A stretch of DNA of 64,000 nt, taken from contig NC_087068.1 of NCBI RefSeq assembly GCF_963678635.1, positions 13,517,872 through 13,581,871 on the forward strand, in the 5' to 3' direction. Source of the stretch: Symsagittifera roscoffensis (Eukaryota > Xenacoelomorpha > Acoela > Convolutidae). The translations under genes were made by a program, and so were the position numbers. The notes beneath the pieces were generated by a model. The model was not told where the DNA came from, made no database searches, and saw only the letters and a list, made by a program, of their open reading frames with translations. Shown here piece after piece: positions 11,385 to 22,624 of the stretch; within the stretch, counting starts at the first letter, position 1, and every line of letters starts with the position of its first letter.

Positions 11385-11757
11385 CCCCGCAAGCCCATGG
11401 CGATTTCGAGGGTCCTATTATGTCGTATTCGAGCAACATTTCTATTTCCGCACAGCACGCTTCCAATTTATGTGGCGTCATTCGTCTTGCGCCTTCCCTG
11501 TGGGAAACGGCGCCTTCCTCAAGTTCGATTTCGTGTTCGACGAAGTTACAGCAACCAATATCCGCCTTATATTTTGAAAATACATCCGCGTTCCGATCTA
11601 AAACCTCCCGCAGTAATTCGAAATCTCCGTCGCCTATTTCCCCTTTTAAGTGTTCTTTCTCTGCCAGAACTAGTTTGTCATATTCTATTTCATATGACGA
11701 GAGGCGTTCCGGAGAAATCCAGCATCTCGTTAAGTCGTCGTCCGTTTCGGACTTCAT
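11385..11757 (-). pseudogene. pol: RT N-terminal (fingers) region, element B
   Basis: The frame begins MKSETDDDL, as in A (6100) and C (38,716), runs through GCCNFVEHEIELEEG and the conserved segment PSKSPWACGVV, and is then cut by the insertion. The short stretch 11,758-11,882 between this frame and the protease frame contains stops. Same gene as the RT part at 7768-8915. Confidence 0.8.
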
Positions 11758-11882
11758 TGAAAACAGTTTATGAATAGATTTTAATTCATTAATCCTTTTT
11801 AAAATTTTATCTTAATTGGCATGATAAAGGCAGTCTTCCACACTATGTTTCTTCAAATTTTGTGTCTCCTCATAGTCGGTCC

Positions 11883-13229
11883 TCATCGGCAAATGTAACC
11901 AAGTTTCTTCTCACGCTGTATTGAAACCGTGGTGTCCAGTGTCTTCAATAACACACTGACACACAGTCCGTTTCGAGTTACCGAGAAGCTCCGGCCTAAA
12001 ATCACTGAACTTTGACTAATTGGATTCGGAACCAAACAAACCTGTTTACTATCACTTATCGAAATGAAATTTCTCATTCTAAAAATTGCTACTACTGCTT
12101 GTCCTAGCTGTAGTTTTACTTTTCTATCTAAAAAAAATGGCACCTTATTTTTGTCTGTTATTATTCTATTAACTGGTTTCTTAATATACTTCCGATCCGG
12201 GTTCCTAATCCTTATTAGACCGTTGTTCAATTCAATCATCACGTTAAAATTCCTGACAAAATCTCTGCCTAAAATGAATTGGTCGGCGTCGTCCAATATC
12301 TCTACCACCAGGAAGCTCATCCGAAGATCCCGTCCTCCCATGTGGAGGACCGTTATTGGCGTTCTTCCTGCTACGTAAATTGCTCCTCGATTGATTGCAG
12401 CCAGTCGGAGTTTCGTCGGAATTAGATCTTCCCTCGTGTAGCCCATTCTTTCCCAAGTCTTTATCGGCATCACACTTACTACCGCTCCCGTGTCCAGAAG
12501 CCCTGTGACTCCAATTTTCCTTCCGTTGGTGTTGAGCAGATGTGCAGTCACATCTGCTTCGTATCCGCTGTGTACTGCGTCTTGCTCCATCATGGCGTCG
12601 TGGCCTATCCTGCGAACTTTGAGTTCCTCTTCACCCAAATAGATCTGCCCTATCTGGTCACTGTCTGTTTTTACATATGTCCTAGTGTAGACACTGATTC
12701 CATCTACGTTCAGCATCACTTGATACAGTCCATAGACTTCCACGTAGCGCCCATGAAGCTTCTTTATGCGAGGGCCACCCGTTGTTAGTAATGCTTCAAC
12801 AGGTCTTGACTCAGTGCGTGGCTCTTCCTGCCTCAGATAATCTGCATATTTGTCCAAATGCATCAAAGTGAACTCTGATTGTTCACTCAGATTTCTGATT
12901 ACCTGGTGTCCCGCTACCGAAATTATTGACTGTATTTTGCTTCTTTGTGGCACCATACCGAACCTCTGCCCGGAGATCACATTAACTTTCATGCTCAAAC
13001 TACTTGGTGCTTTTGTGTCTTCGACCTCCGTTGCCTCGAAACTATTCCGCTTCTCCTGTAGTTTCTCATTTTCTAATTCGAGGTTCACGTTTTGCTCGAT
13101 CTCTTTTGTTACCATTTCCTGCTGCACTCTATTTAGAGCATCCCTCGCGACTGCTCTATAATCAATCTTGAAGTTGTCCGCCGCAGTCACCGGTTCCGGT
13201 TCACATGTCTCTTTTGTTACCGCTTGCAT
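11883..13229 (-). pseudogene. pol: Protease region of pol, element B (448 codons open)
   Basis: This is the longest intact frame of B. The N-terminal 60 residues are charged (gag-pol linker), and a conserved pre-protease domain follows (SVYTRTYVKTDSDQIGQI). The aspartic protease has active-site loop LLDTGAVVSVMP and C-terminal FILGRDF, typical of retropepsin-like enzymes that cut Gag-Pol. The tail carries VCLVPNPISQ, shared with A and C, and ends 130 bp before the RT frame. It overlaps the gag frame (13,217) by 13 bases in another register. The reading frame itself is undamaged, but the gene is not functional in context because RT is split. Confidence 0.85.
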
Positions 13230-13909
13230 TTTCTTCGTTGCCAGCTTTTGGAGTTTTCTTTTCTGCGCGCCTCGGCCTCACTCAATAGGAGAGACTTGCT
13301 GGCTTTCACACCCGATAAAGCTTCCTCATGCCTTGGATGCTTGATGTTAAAATGACCTTCCAAGTTACAAAAGAAACACCTCGGGCCGAATTTTGCAATT
13401 ACTCCTCTCATGAAATCCTCATGGTCAACTTCTGACGCATCTTCGTCCTCGAGGCTAAAACCTATTGCTTTCATGCCCTGTTTGTAAGTTGGGCATGTTG
13501 ACACTTGATGGTCCGTCGAACTGCAATTTGCACAAGGACGCCTCTTGTCTTTATCGTCTCTCGGTTTATACCAGTTGTTCCCTTGGTTTGCTGGTCCGTT
13601 GTTAAAATTGCCATAATTCTTCTTGTAATATACAGATCTCGATGGAGGCTTCAATAAAAGATATTCTTTTGACTTGAGCCTCAACTCCTCTGGTGTTGGC
13701 GCATTGGTTGATAGTGGTGTGTAATGTGTTGCTAACATTGTTCGAAGTTCATCATTCTTCACACCATCGATGAATTTTGAGGCTACTGCCAGGTTCATCC
13801 TCCTGTTCGACTCGTCCGGTTGGCTGCGCCTTCTTAGCTTCTCCAAATCGGCTAGAAACTTGTCTATTGTCTCATCTTCTTGTTGCCTCCGTTTCTCGAA
13901 GCGCATCAT
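13217..13909 (-). pseudogene. gag: gag capsid C-terminus and nucleocapsid, element B
   Basis: A 230-codon frame holds FEKRRQQEDETIDKFLADL and further capsid helices, then a linker rich in Asn/Tyr. The zinc knuckle CANCSSTDHQVSTC (CX2CX4HX4C) follows, then a second knuckle-like CFFCNLEGH in which the last ligand would be His. It is preceded by the other capsid frame (ending at 13,913) with a stop at the join (reverse complement GCACTAGGC). Confidence 0.85.
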
Positions 13910-13912
13910 TGC

Positions 13913-14377
13913 CTAGTGCTCCTGCACCCCTGATCCAAAACGATTTAACAAGATTCCGAAGATTTTCTCAGCTGTGTCCCGCTGGTATTGCTTTTCGACC
14001 ATCACACAGTTTAGGGCTGTCCCTTCCAAGTTACTGGTGAGCGCACTGCATTCTTGCTTTTCTGTTAGGTCTTCTTCCTCTAAATGCAGTTTCATCACCT
14101 CTATCCAGGTATCAATACAGCCATCAGATTCGTCTTTGTAGCATCTTGGTTTCTTAAAAACCCTTCTGGACTTTTCACTACGTTCATTGGTTCTAGATAA
14201 CCTCGTAAGGAATGTCTCCAAAGACCTGTTTAGGGGTTCAAAGGCTGTGGCCATTGCTGTAGCATCCCTTGAATGCCCCGCCTGAGTATCTTCACCCCCT
14301 GATAAGGGTTCTGTGTTTGGTACATCCCGTCTATCCGAATCGCCAGGATTGTTTCTTTCTTGGCTCGCATGACTCAT
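13913..14377 (-). pseudogene. gag: gag capsid N-terminus, element B
   Basis: The 154-codon frame opens with a Ser/Asp/Pro-rich linker, then FEPLNRSLETFLTRLS and DESDGCIDTWIEVMKLH, which are conserved in all elements of the window. It ends at NRFGSGVQEH, where an in-frame stop separates it from the next gag segment. The orthologous segment is uninterrupted in D and F. Confidence 0.8.
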
Positions 14378-15280
14378 CCCTGGGCTTGCATGACTCCTGT
14401 TCCTGGAATCACCTCTCCCCGTCGCATTTGTGCCTTGCGTCGGTTGTTCGTTTGAAGTCTATCTTTTGCCGGTTTAATTCCCTCTGATGTTTGGGCCCCA
14501 CGTTCTATTATCCCCTGTGCCATAGCCTGATCAACTGCCCCTACCTCTAGTGGGTCCATATGTCCTTCTCCTCTTTTGTTGGTCATTGAAATTCACCCTC
14601 GGCTCCTTGCTGGGTCCTCCCGAGTTCGGTTCCACTTCTTTTGGTCCACCCCTGCTGCCTAGTATCCCGTCCAACCTGTCCATAAAAGCCTGAGTTCGCC
14701 TCTCCATCATCGCATCTATCTTTCTGTCAAGAGTCCCAAGAGACTGTTCTTGCTGAACTCTCAACTTCTCCATGTCGTCTCTTAATCGTAACTCCCTTTG
14801 TTAGCGACAAGTTCTTCGCCAAGTGTTCATCCGTCTTTTCCTTCAAGCGTTTTTCGCTTCCACTAACTTTTTGTCTTTTGCGGTTTAATTCTTCCCGCAG
14901 ACTTTCTCTCTCTCTACGTGGACTGCCCTTTCTAGTTCACTCATTCTTATTGACATCGGTTCCTTCTGTTCTCCTATGCTGCCCACTATGTTGATCAAGG
15001 CTTCTTCAATCGATGCTCCGTTATCCACTAGTGGCGTCACAAGTGGCGGTGTCACCCTACCGATCCCAGGTAGCTTGGTGCTGGTCGAGATTCGGGCTTT
15101 AATTCTCTGCTTCGACGTCTTTTCATTATCAACTTCAAGATCCGCCAATGCGTTGCCTAGCCCTTTGTTTCTACTCTCTCCTGTTCGCGTCTCTGAATTT
15201 GTCATAATCGCAAGGCCTCTCGACTGGCCTGGTGTGTTTGCGTCTTTGCTTATCGTTCCCACCACACCAAATTTGTCCAT
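14374..15280 (-). pseudogene. gag: gag coiled-coil middle region, element B (broken)
   Basis: Three frames make up this region: 15,280-14,885 (IEEALINIVGSIGEQ, Glu/Lys-rich, ends MSELERAVHVE), 14,773-14,531 (heptad-like Leu and Gln) and 14,586-14,374 (GAVDQAMAQGI). They correspond to the coiled-coil gag part of C (41,575-41,045) only in general character; at sequence level they match A. Breaks at 14,885 and 14,773 are frameshifts. Confidence 0.65.
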
Positions 15281-16469
15281 GGTTCCAGTCTCTCTTTCGA
15301 CGTATGCCTCATTCTCCTGGGTCGGCGTTGCTTAGCCCTGTGTTCCTTTTCTCCCCAGTTCGCATTTCCGAATTCGTCATACTCACAAAGTCTCTTGACT
15401 GGACTGATGTGTTTGTGGTTTTGCTCATTGTCCTCACTACACCAAATGTGTCCATGGTATCAGTCCCTCTGTCGGTGTATACTTCATTCTCCTGAGTTGA
15501 ACTATTGAAGCTGACCTGAGATCCAAAGTCAGCTTGCTCTTCATTGTCCTCTTTTTCCTCCTGGGAATCTCCTTCCTTGTCTGTATCGGCTCACATGGTA
15601 AATGTTCATTCTTTCTGAAAAGGATGAGGACGTTGCCTATTTCTCCGTCACGCCTGCCATCATGGTTCTGTCTGTTGGAGATCTTTTAGTTGCCAAAAAT
15701 TCAGTAGAGATGTCGGACAGTTCCGACATCTTCTCTCGGTCCAGTGTGCCGGTAGAAGTGGCAAAATCTTGGCCTTGCTCTACCGGAGTAGACTCACTCG
15801 CCAGCCTTCAGCTTCCTCTCCCTTCTGGTCCATGTATTTCCGGATTCTCATGCATGGCCTGGTATGGATGGACCTCCACTTCTGGCATTGCTTTTTGCTC
15901 TTCTGAGGACTTTTGACTCCTGGTCTCAACCATTCTGCCTGAAACCGTCTCCCCATTGTCGGTCCGGGTTCGTGTGATCCTTTCCACAAAAGGGTCGGTC
16001 ATTGCTCTTCTCTGTTTCTCAGGTATGAATTTCAGTTATGAGTTGCCACAATTTCAGTAGAGATGTCGGACAGTTCCGACTTCTCCTCTCGGTCCAGTGT
16101 CCCGGTAAAAGTGGCAAAATCTAGGCCTTGTTCTACCGGAGCAGACTCACTCGCCAGCCTTCTGCTTCCTCTCCCTTCCGGTCCGTGTATTTCCGGATTC
16201 TCATGCATGGCCTGGTCCGGATGGACCTCCACTTCTAGCATTGCTTTTCGCTCTTCTGAGGACTTTTGACTCCTGGTCTCAACCATTCTGCCTGAAACCG
16301 TCTCCCCATTCTCGGTCCGGGTTCGTGTGATCCTTTCCACAAAAGGGTCGGTCATTGCTCTTCTCTGTTTCTCAGGTATGAATTTCCTGGAGCTATCACC
16401 TTGTTTAGGTATCCTTGAATTGTCTAGACTCATATTCAATTTACCACTTCTTACTGCCTGTACACTCAT
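15281..16469 (-). pseudogene. gag: gag N-terminus, element B, with internal duplication
   Basis: The start Met at 16,469 (MSVQAVRSGKLNMSLDNSR) opens a 145-codon frame with VERITRTRTENGE and a Ser/Asp-rich SELSDIST tail. It ends where a 353-bp tandem duplication begins; the second copy of the same domain (about 16,002-15,690) follows in a different register because 353 is not a multiple of three. The stretch 15,280-15,680 encodes damaged acidic gag sequence similar to A at 2830-3190. The domain is hydrophilic and without a recognised fold. Confidence 0.7.
15681..16386. repeat. Tandem duplication, 353-bp unit, in gag N-terminus
   Basis: Bases 15,681-16,033 and 16,034-16,386 align with a fixed offset of 353 (for example the TGTCGGACAG at 15,711 and 16,064). 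The copies differ by several percent, more than the copies of the larger duplication that contains them, so this event is older. The pair is present again at 19.0-19.66 kb (first copy partial). Confidence 0.85.
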
Positions 16470-17189
16470 TTTGATTGCTTTTGTCCTTTTGATCCGACTA
16501 CTGATAATACTAACACATCACAATAAATTCCAAAAGTTTCTATTAAATAGTGACCACGAATCCTTGTATGTTATCACGGTACAGCGTATTTCCAATTTAG
16601 TCACAATAATTGATTATTAGTTATAAGATGTGAAGCTAGCACAGGATGGTGATATCAGTCTATTTAAAAGATAGTGTGTTCACTTCCCAATCAAGCACAA
16701 ATATGATTGATTTAAAACTATAAAACTAAAATTGACAAAATAAAAATATTTCGAAAAAAAACGTATGTGTTTTGTACTTTTAGTCAGTCGCTGTACAATA
16801 GTCGAACCTGTTTTTAAAGAAAGAATATTCCCTGCTTGGTGCTGCAGCAAACAGACAAAACTTGAAGGCAGTAAATTTCTCAAGTGGGCGACTTTTGCAC
16901 CCACCGAGTCCTGTGTTACCTATCTGCCTTCGGACTTCCCGAGCTAGACCTACTAAAATCCTCAGGGCAATCACTTTTCTCAAAAAAGTTTTGAATTTCA
17001 GTCAACACTAAAAAATTACACACTCTTGATCAATTTAGACTTAGTGTCGCGAAAGTCCGAGTTTAGACCTGCTTTGTTTTGATTCTGTTTTTTACAAAAG
17101 GCAAGTTACCAGTGCAGTCACTGGTTCCCAGCCTATCTCTTTATAATTTAATACCTTGAACTACTTTCTTTTCTGTTGTCTTCTTAAGT

Positions 17190-17480
17190 TTTGACAAAAT
17201 AATAGCCTCCGGATTGACAAAGATCGGACCCTTCCGGATTGGCAAAATTGGGACCCCTCCGGATTGACAAAAATCGGACCCCTCCGGATTGGTAAACTTG
17301 TGACCCCTCCGGATTGGGACCCTTCCTGTTTTGTAAAGATTTAGACCCCTCCGGATTGGGACCCCTCCGTTTTTGTAAAAATTTGGACCCCTCCGGATTG
17401 GGACTCCTCCGTATCAGTAAAAATTTAGACCCCTCCGGGTTGGGACCCCTCCGAGTTCGTAAAGATAGCTTCTCAGAGGC
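17190..17480 (-). repeat. CCGGAGGGGTCC motif cluster (B leader)
   Basis: On the plus strand GACCCCTCCGGATTGG recurs about ten times with short AT-rich spacers. It corresponds to the A cluster at 1196-1625 but has drifted to CCGGAGGGGTC and has wider spacing. The duplicate is at about 20,465-20,755. Isolated copies also occur at 17.57, 18.15 and 18.43-18.48 kb. Confidence 0.85.
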
Positions 17481-18502
17481 TTTCTAAATTTCCAACCTAT
17501 ACCCTTCCGGATACGTTCTCCGACGCTATTATGCTGTTTGAATCAACTAGGAAGGGTGTGTCGTCCTTCCCAAGACCCTTCCGGATTGAAGTTAAGCCTC
17601 TTATTCGACGATTCACCCTAACGGTGGAGGGTCTTATCGCTAGCCTAATTTCGGCTCGACTAAGGTTTTCTTGTAATTTTAGCCTTCCCTTTTTGTCTAG
17701 AACAGCGTAAAATTGCCTTATTTAACCGTTTCTACCCTTTGGTATGGGTGTGAGGGCTTTCCAAAAATTTTTAATGAAATTTCAAGGGTCTACCTTCCCG
17801 AATTGGTGAATTTGCTAAAAACAATGCTAAAAAATTTTCACGCCTACTTGTTTGAATAATTGATGTTACTATTAGTAAGCTCAGCTAATTTCCGATCTAT
17901 TGGTACCAAGATCAACTGGATCTGTCCAGTAATTCCAAAGTTATTAACCAAAACATCTTTTTTCTGAAGTCAAAAATTTCTCTCTTATAGGTTCCGCCTA
18001 ACTTTTTTCGCAATTCTGTCCTATTCGACCTAAAAGTTATTGACCCGAGCTCAGAAGGCCTATACTCTTCTAGTTCAATGTAAAATATCCAATCTAAAAC
18101 GCTCTAGCTGAAAAAAATTGCAAAAAACTATGCTATTTGGACCCCTCCGGATTGATGAATCCACTGAATCAAACACGTTAAGTTCGATTTCTCTGTAACA
18201 CTGAAGGTTATCGGCAAACGGATTTTAAAACCTGTCGAATCACTAGTTGAAGTTTTCCGAATAACTATTTTTACTGTCCTAACTCAAAAATTTCAAAAAA
18301 TTTTCCTATTTTATAGCGTTTCGTTTATTCAAAAATCACGAAAAATCGGCGTCACTGCTTGTACTGCTTGTACTGCGGTGTCCCTTTTGTCACTGATTGT
18401 ACTGCTTGCCGGATCAAACTTCTTCGCTAATCCCGAGACCCCTCCGGGTTGAGCGCAAATCAGCAGACCCTTCCGGATTGAGCGCAAATTAGCATTAACG
18501 TG

Positions 18503-18510
18503 CTTAAATA
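18503..18510 (-). promoter_or_regulatory. TATA-like box TATTTAAG, element B
   Basis: The minus strand reads GAGTATTTAAGCACGTTAATG-like sequence. The same block is conserved in D (48,397-48,404) and F (59,443 and 60,752), although the surrounding leader is strongly diverged. Such a box about 30 bp before a start site is a common core promoter. The duplicate is at 21,778-21,785. Confidence 0.45.
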
Positions 18511-19003
18511 CTCAAATAACCCTACAGTACAAGCCTCACAAACGGGCCACAAAAATGATCGTAACCATCCTGATTGATATAAAAGCCTGTAACAATATAT
18601 CTATCAACAACAAACGGGAGGTCGGATCACATCTTGTCTGGGGGGATGATTTCTACTGATTTTTCAGGTTTTTCTTTTACTGTTTTTGGTTTTTTCGTTT
18701 TTTTTTCTTGGGTACCATACTCTTTTTTGTTTGGTTTCTTAGATATTTTTCAGTGTTTTTGGTCACAAACCTCTCAGGGAACGAGGGGACGGCCTATCTC
18801 CCCGCCCTTCCTGGAACGTGAATTTTCGGTCTTAACTAGGTTAAAAAGCTATTCACGGTAATCCGGAAGGCGTCCGCGTTCCAAACTACCCTTCCGTCCC
18901 GGCGGTTAGGGCCTATTAAGGGCGTTATTATGAGCATCCGCTCGGCGTGGGTCGACAAATCGGGTCGACAAAAACGTTACTGCTTTCGGCTTCGGTCAAA
19001 ACA

Positions 19004-19744
19004 TCTTCTCTCGGTCCAGTGTGCCGGTAGAAGTGGCAAAATCTTGGCCTTGCTCTACCGGTGTAGACTCACTCGCCAGCCTTCAGCTTCCTCTCCCTTC
19101 TGGTCCATGTATTTCCGGATTCTCATGCATGGCCTGGTATGGATGGCCCTCCACTTCTGGCATTGCTTTTTGCTCTTCTGAGGACTTTTGACTCCTGGTC
19201 TCAACCATTCTGCCTGAAACCGTCTCCCCATTGTCGGTCCGGGTTCGTGTGATCCTTTCCACAAAAGGGTCGGTCATTGCTCTTCTCTGTTTCTCAGGTA
19301 TGAATTTCAGTTATGAGTTGCCACAATTTCAGTAGAGATGTCGGACAGTTCCGACTTCTCCTCTCGGTCCAGTGTCCCGGTAAAAGTGGCAAAATCTAGG
19401 CCTTGTTCTACCGGAGCAGACTCACTCGCCAGCCTTCTGCTTCCTCTCCCTTCCGGTCCGTGTATTTCCGGATTCTCATGCATGGCCTGGTCCGGATGGA
19501 CCTCCACTTCTAGCATTGCTTTTCGCTCTTCTGAGGACTTTTGACTCCTGGTCTCAACCATTCTGCCTGAAACCGTCTCCCCATTCTCGGTCCGGGTTCG
19601 TGTGATCCTTTCCACAAAAGGGTCGGTCATTGCTCTTCTCTGTTTCTCAGGTATGAATTTCCTGGAGCTATCACCTTGTTTAGGTATCCTTGAATTGTCT
19701 AGACTCATATTCAATTTACCACTTCTTACTGCCTGTACACTCAT
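19004..19744 (-). pseudogene. gag: Duplicated gag N-terminal fragment, element B
   Basis: This is the extra copy of gag residues 1-145 and of the partial 353-bp repeat produced by the 3275-bp duplication. It starts at 19,744 (MSVQAV) and is cut at 19,004, where it runs into leader sequence of the inner copy. It could act only as an upstream reading frame. Confidence 0.85.
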
Positions 19745-22278
19745 TTTGATTGCTTTTGTCCTTTTGATCCGACTACTGATAATACTAACACATCACAATA
19801 AATTCCAAAAGTTTCTATTAAATAGTGACCACGAATCCTTGTATGTTATCACGGTACAGCGTATTTCCAATTTAGTCACAATAATTGATTATTAGTTATA
19901 AGATGTGAAGCTAGCACAGGATGGTGATATCAGTCTATTTAAAAGATAGTGTGTTCACTTCCCAATCAAGCACAAATATGATTGATTTAAAACTATAAAA
20001 CTAAAATTGACAAAATAAAAATATTTCGAAAAAAAACGTATGTGTTTTGTACTTTTAGTCAGTCGCTGTACAATAGTCGAACCTGTTTTTAAAGAAAGAA
20101 TATTCCCTGCTTGGTGCTACAGCAAACAGACAAAACTTGAAGGCAGTAAATTTCTCAAGTGGGCGACTATTGCACCCACCGAGTCCTGTGTTACCTATCT
20201 GCCTTCGGACTTCCCGAGCTAGACCTACTAAAATCCTCAGGGCAATCACTTTTCTCAAAAAAGTTTTGAATTTCAGTCAACACTAAAAAATTACACACTC
20301 TTGATCAATTTAGACTTAGTGTCGCGAAAGTCCGAGTTTAGACCTGCTTTGTTTTGATTCTGTTTTTTACAAAAGGCAAGTTACCAGTGCAGTCACTGGT
20401 TCCCAGCCTATCTCTTTATAATTTAATACCTTGAACTACTTTCTTTTCTGTTGTCTTCTTAAGTTTTGACAAAATAATAGCCTCCGGATTGACAAAGATC
20501 GGACCCTTCCGGATTGGCAAAATTGGGACCCCTCCGGATTGACAAAAATCGGACCCCTCCGGATTGGTAAACTTGTGACCCCTCCGGATTGGGACCCTTC
20601 CTGTTTTGTAAAGATTTAGACCCCTCCGGATTGGGACCCCTCCGTTTTTGTAAAAATTTGGACCCCTCCGGATTGGGACTCCTCCGTATCAGTAAAAATT
20701 TAGACCCCTCCGGGTTGGGACCCCTCCGAGTTCGTAAAGATAGCTTCTCAGAGGCTTTCTAAATTTCCAACCTATACCCTTCCGGATACGTTCTCCGACG
20801 CTATTATGCTGTTTGAATCAACTAGGAAGGGTGTGTCGTCCTTCCCAAGACCCTTCCGGATTGAAGTTAAGCCTCTTATTCGACGATTCACCCTAACGGT
20901 GGAGGGTCTTATCGCTAGCCTAATTTCGGCTCGACTAAGGTTTTCTTGTAATTTTAGCCTTCCCTTTTTGTCTAGAACAGCGTAAAATTGCCTTATTTAA
21001 CCGTTTCTACCCTTTGGTATGGGTGTGAGGGGTTTCCAAAAATTTTTAATGAAATTTCAAGGGTCTACCTTCCCGAATTGGTGAATTTGCTAAAAACAAT
21101 GCTAAAAAATTTTCACGCCTACTTGTTTGAATAATTGATGTTACTATTAGTAAGCTCAGCTAATTTCCGATCTATTGGTACCAAGATCAACTGGATCTGT
21201 CCAGTAATTCCAAAGTTATTAACCAAAACATCTTTTTTCTGAAGTCAAAAATTTCTCTCTTATAGGTTCCGCCTAACTTTTTTCGCAATTCTGTCCTATT
21301 CGACCTAAAAGTTATTGACCCGAGCTCAGAAGGCCTATACTCTTCTAGTTCAATGTAAAATATCCAATCTAAAACGCTCTAGCTGAAAAAAATTGCAAAA
21401 AACTATGCTATTTGGACCCCTCCGGATTGATGAATCCACTGAATCAAACACGTTAAGTTCGATTTCTCTGTAACACTGAAGGTTATCGGCAAACGGATTT
21501 TAAAACCTGTCGAATCACTAGTTGAAGTTTTCCGAATAACTATTTTTACTGTCCTAACTCAAAAATTTCAAAAAATTTTCCTATTTTATAGCGTTTCGTT
21601 TATTCAAAAATCACGAAAAATCGGCGTCACTGCTTGTACTGCTTGTACTGCGGTGTCCCTTTTGTCACTGATTGTACTGCTTGCCGGATCAAACTTCTTC
21701 GCTAATCCCGAGACCCCTCCGGGTTGAGCGCAAATCAGCAGACCCTTCCGGATTGAGCGCAAATTAGCATTAACGTGCTTAAATACTCAAATAACCCTAC
21801 AGTACAAGCCTCACAAACGGGCCACAAAAATGATCGTAACGATCCTGATTGATATAAAAGCCTGTAACAATATATCTATCAACAACAAACGGGAGGTCGG
21901 ATCACATCTTGTCTGGGGGGATGATTTCTACTGATTTTTCAGGTTTTTCTTTTACTGTTTTTGGTTTTTTCGTTTTTTTTTCTTGGGTACCATACTCTTT
22001 TTTGTTTGGTTTCTTAGATATCTTTCAGTGTTTTTGGTCACAAACCTCTCAGGGAACGAGGGGACGGCCTATCTCCCCGCCCTTCCTGGAACGTGAATTT
22101 TCGGTCTTAACTAGGTTAAAAAGCTATTCACGGTAATCCGGAAGGCGTCCGCGTTCCAAACTACCCTTCCGTCCCGGCGGTTAGGGCCTATTAAGGGCGT
22201 TATTATGAGCATCCGCTCGGCGTGGGTCGACAAATCGGGTCGACAAAAACGTTACTGCTTTCGGCTTCGGTCAAAACA

Positions 22279-22624
22279 CTCAAATTAACTTAATTACATG
22301 CAAGAATAGTGAGCTCATGGCTGGGTCTCAGTATCCCCAGACCACGAGATCACTCCTAAAAACAGGGCTACTACTATTTATTATATTACTATTGTTCTTG
22401 TTCAGTAGATAAAAATCATCATCTCCATCGAAGATGGGTCAACCCTTTCCCTTAACCCCTAGCTTCTCATCGTCAGAAAATGAATTCAGATGTTAAATAA
22501 CTTCAATTCAGGACATAATCGGGAAGCTAAAAGATTGAATAAAATGGTTTAAGTTCCAGTCCCAAGAACCCTCCGGATTCTTGAATCCGGGGAAATAACA
22601 CCCTTGTTTCCTCTCCGGAAGACT
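22279..22624 (-). other. Outer edge of element B / LTR-like remnant
   Basis: No gene. The piece at 22,315-22,480 is a diverged copy of 22,853-22,990 (both contain a GCTGGGTCTC block followed by CCAGACCACG- or CTCAGACTACG-like sequence), so it is an LTR remnant of the A/B subfamily abutting the LTR of C. The block at 22,200-22,340 matches, inverted, 9270-9420 in the insertion. Confidence 0.5.

Larger units (their letters stand above)
9424..11429 (+). repeat. Tandem duplication, 1003-bp unit
   Basis: Bases 9424-10,426 are repeated as 10,427-11,429 with almost no difference (for example CGTATCAGG against CGTACCAGG). The left junction is GCATGTAG and the shared base at the breakpoint is only about one. 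The second copy runs a few tens of bases past the insertion edge into B RT sequence, so the duplication happened after the insertion. Confidence 0.9.
16470..19003 (-). other. Leader/LTR region of element B, inner copy
   Basis: There is no gene. Read on the minus strand, from high to low coordinates, it holds an LTR-like block with an A-rich tract (18.65-18.95 kb), a conserved GATGTGATCCGACCTCCCG block (about 18.62 kb), a TATTTAAG box, a single copy of the sequence duplicated as an inverted repeat in A (17.89-18.06 kb), the CCGGA motif cluster and the leader hairpin (about 16.93-16.97 kb, weakened). The second copy is at 19,745-22,278. Confidence 0.75.
15729..22278. repeat. Tandem duplication, 3275-bp unit (gag 5' end plus leader of B)
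   Basis: Bases 15,729-19,003 are repeated as 19,004-22,278. I count fewer than about ten differences by eye, for example GCTGCAGC against GCTACAGC. At the internal junction the left flank (GGTCAAAACA) and the right flank (CCGACATCTTC) share ACA. The unit carries part of the gag N-terminus, the whole leader and part of the LTR, so B has two potential promoters. Confidence 0.93.
7535..22624 (-). mobile_element. Element B: decayed Ty3/gypsy retrotransposon
   Basis: Read from right to left the copy has a leader/LTR region (partly duplicated, 22.28-16.47 kb), gag, protease, RT (split by an insertion at 8.92-11.38 kb) and RNase H, ending at about 7.54 kb. Integrase is absent. Its long open stretches (448 codons of protease region, 342 codons of RT/RNase H) make it less decayed than A. 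The 5' end is enlarged by a 3275-bp tandem duplication. Confidence 0.85.
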
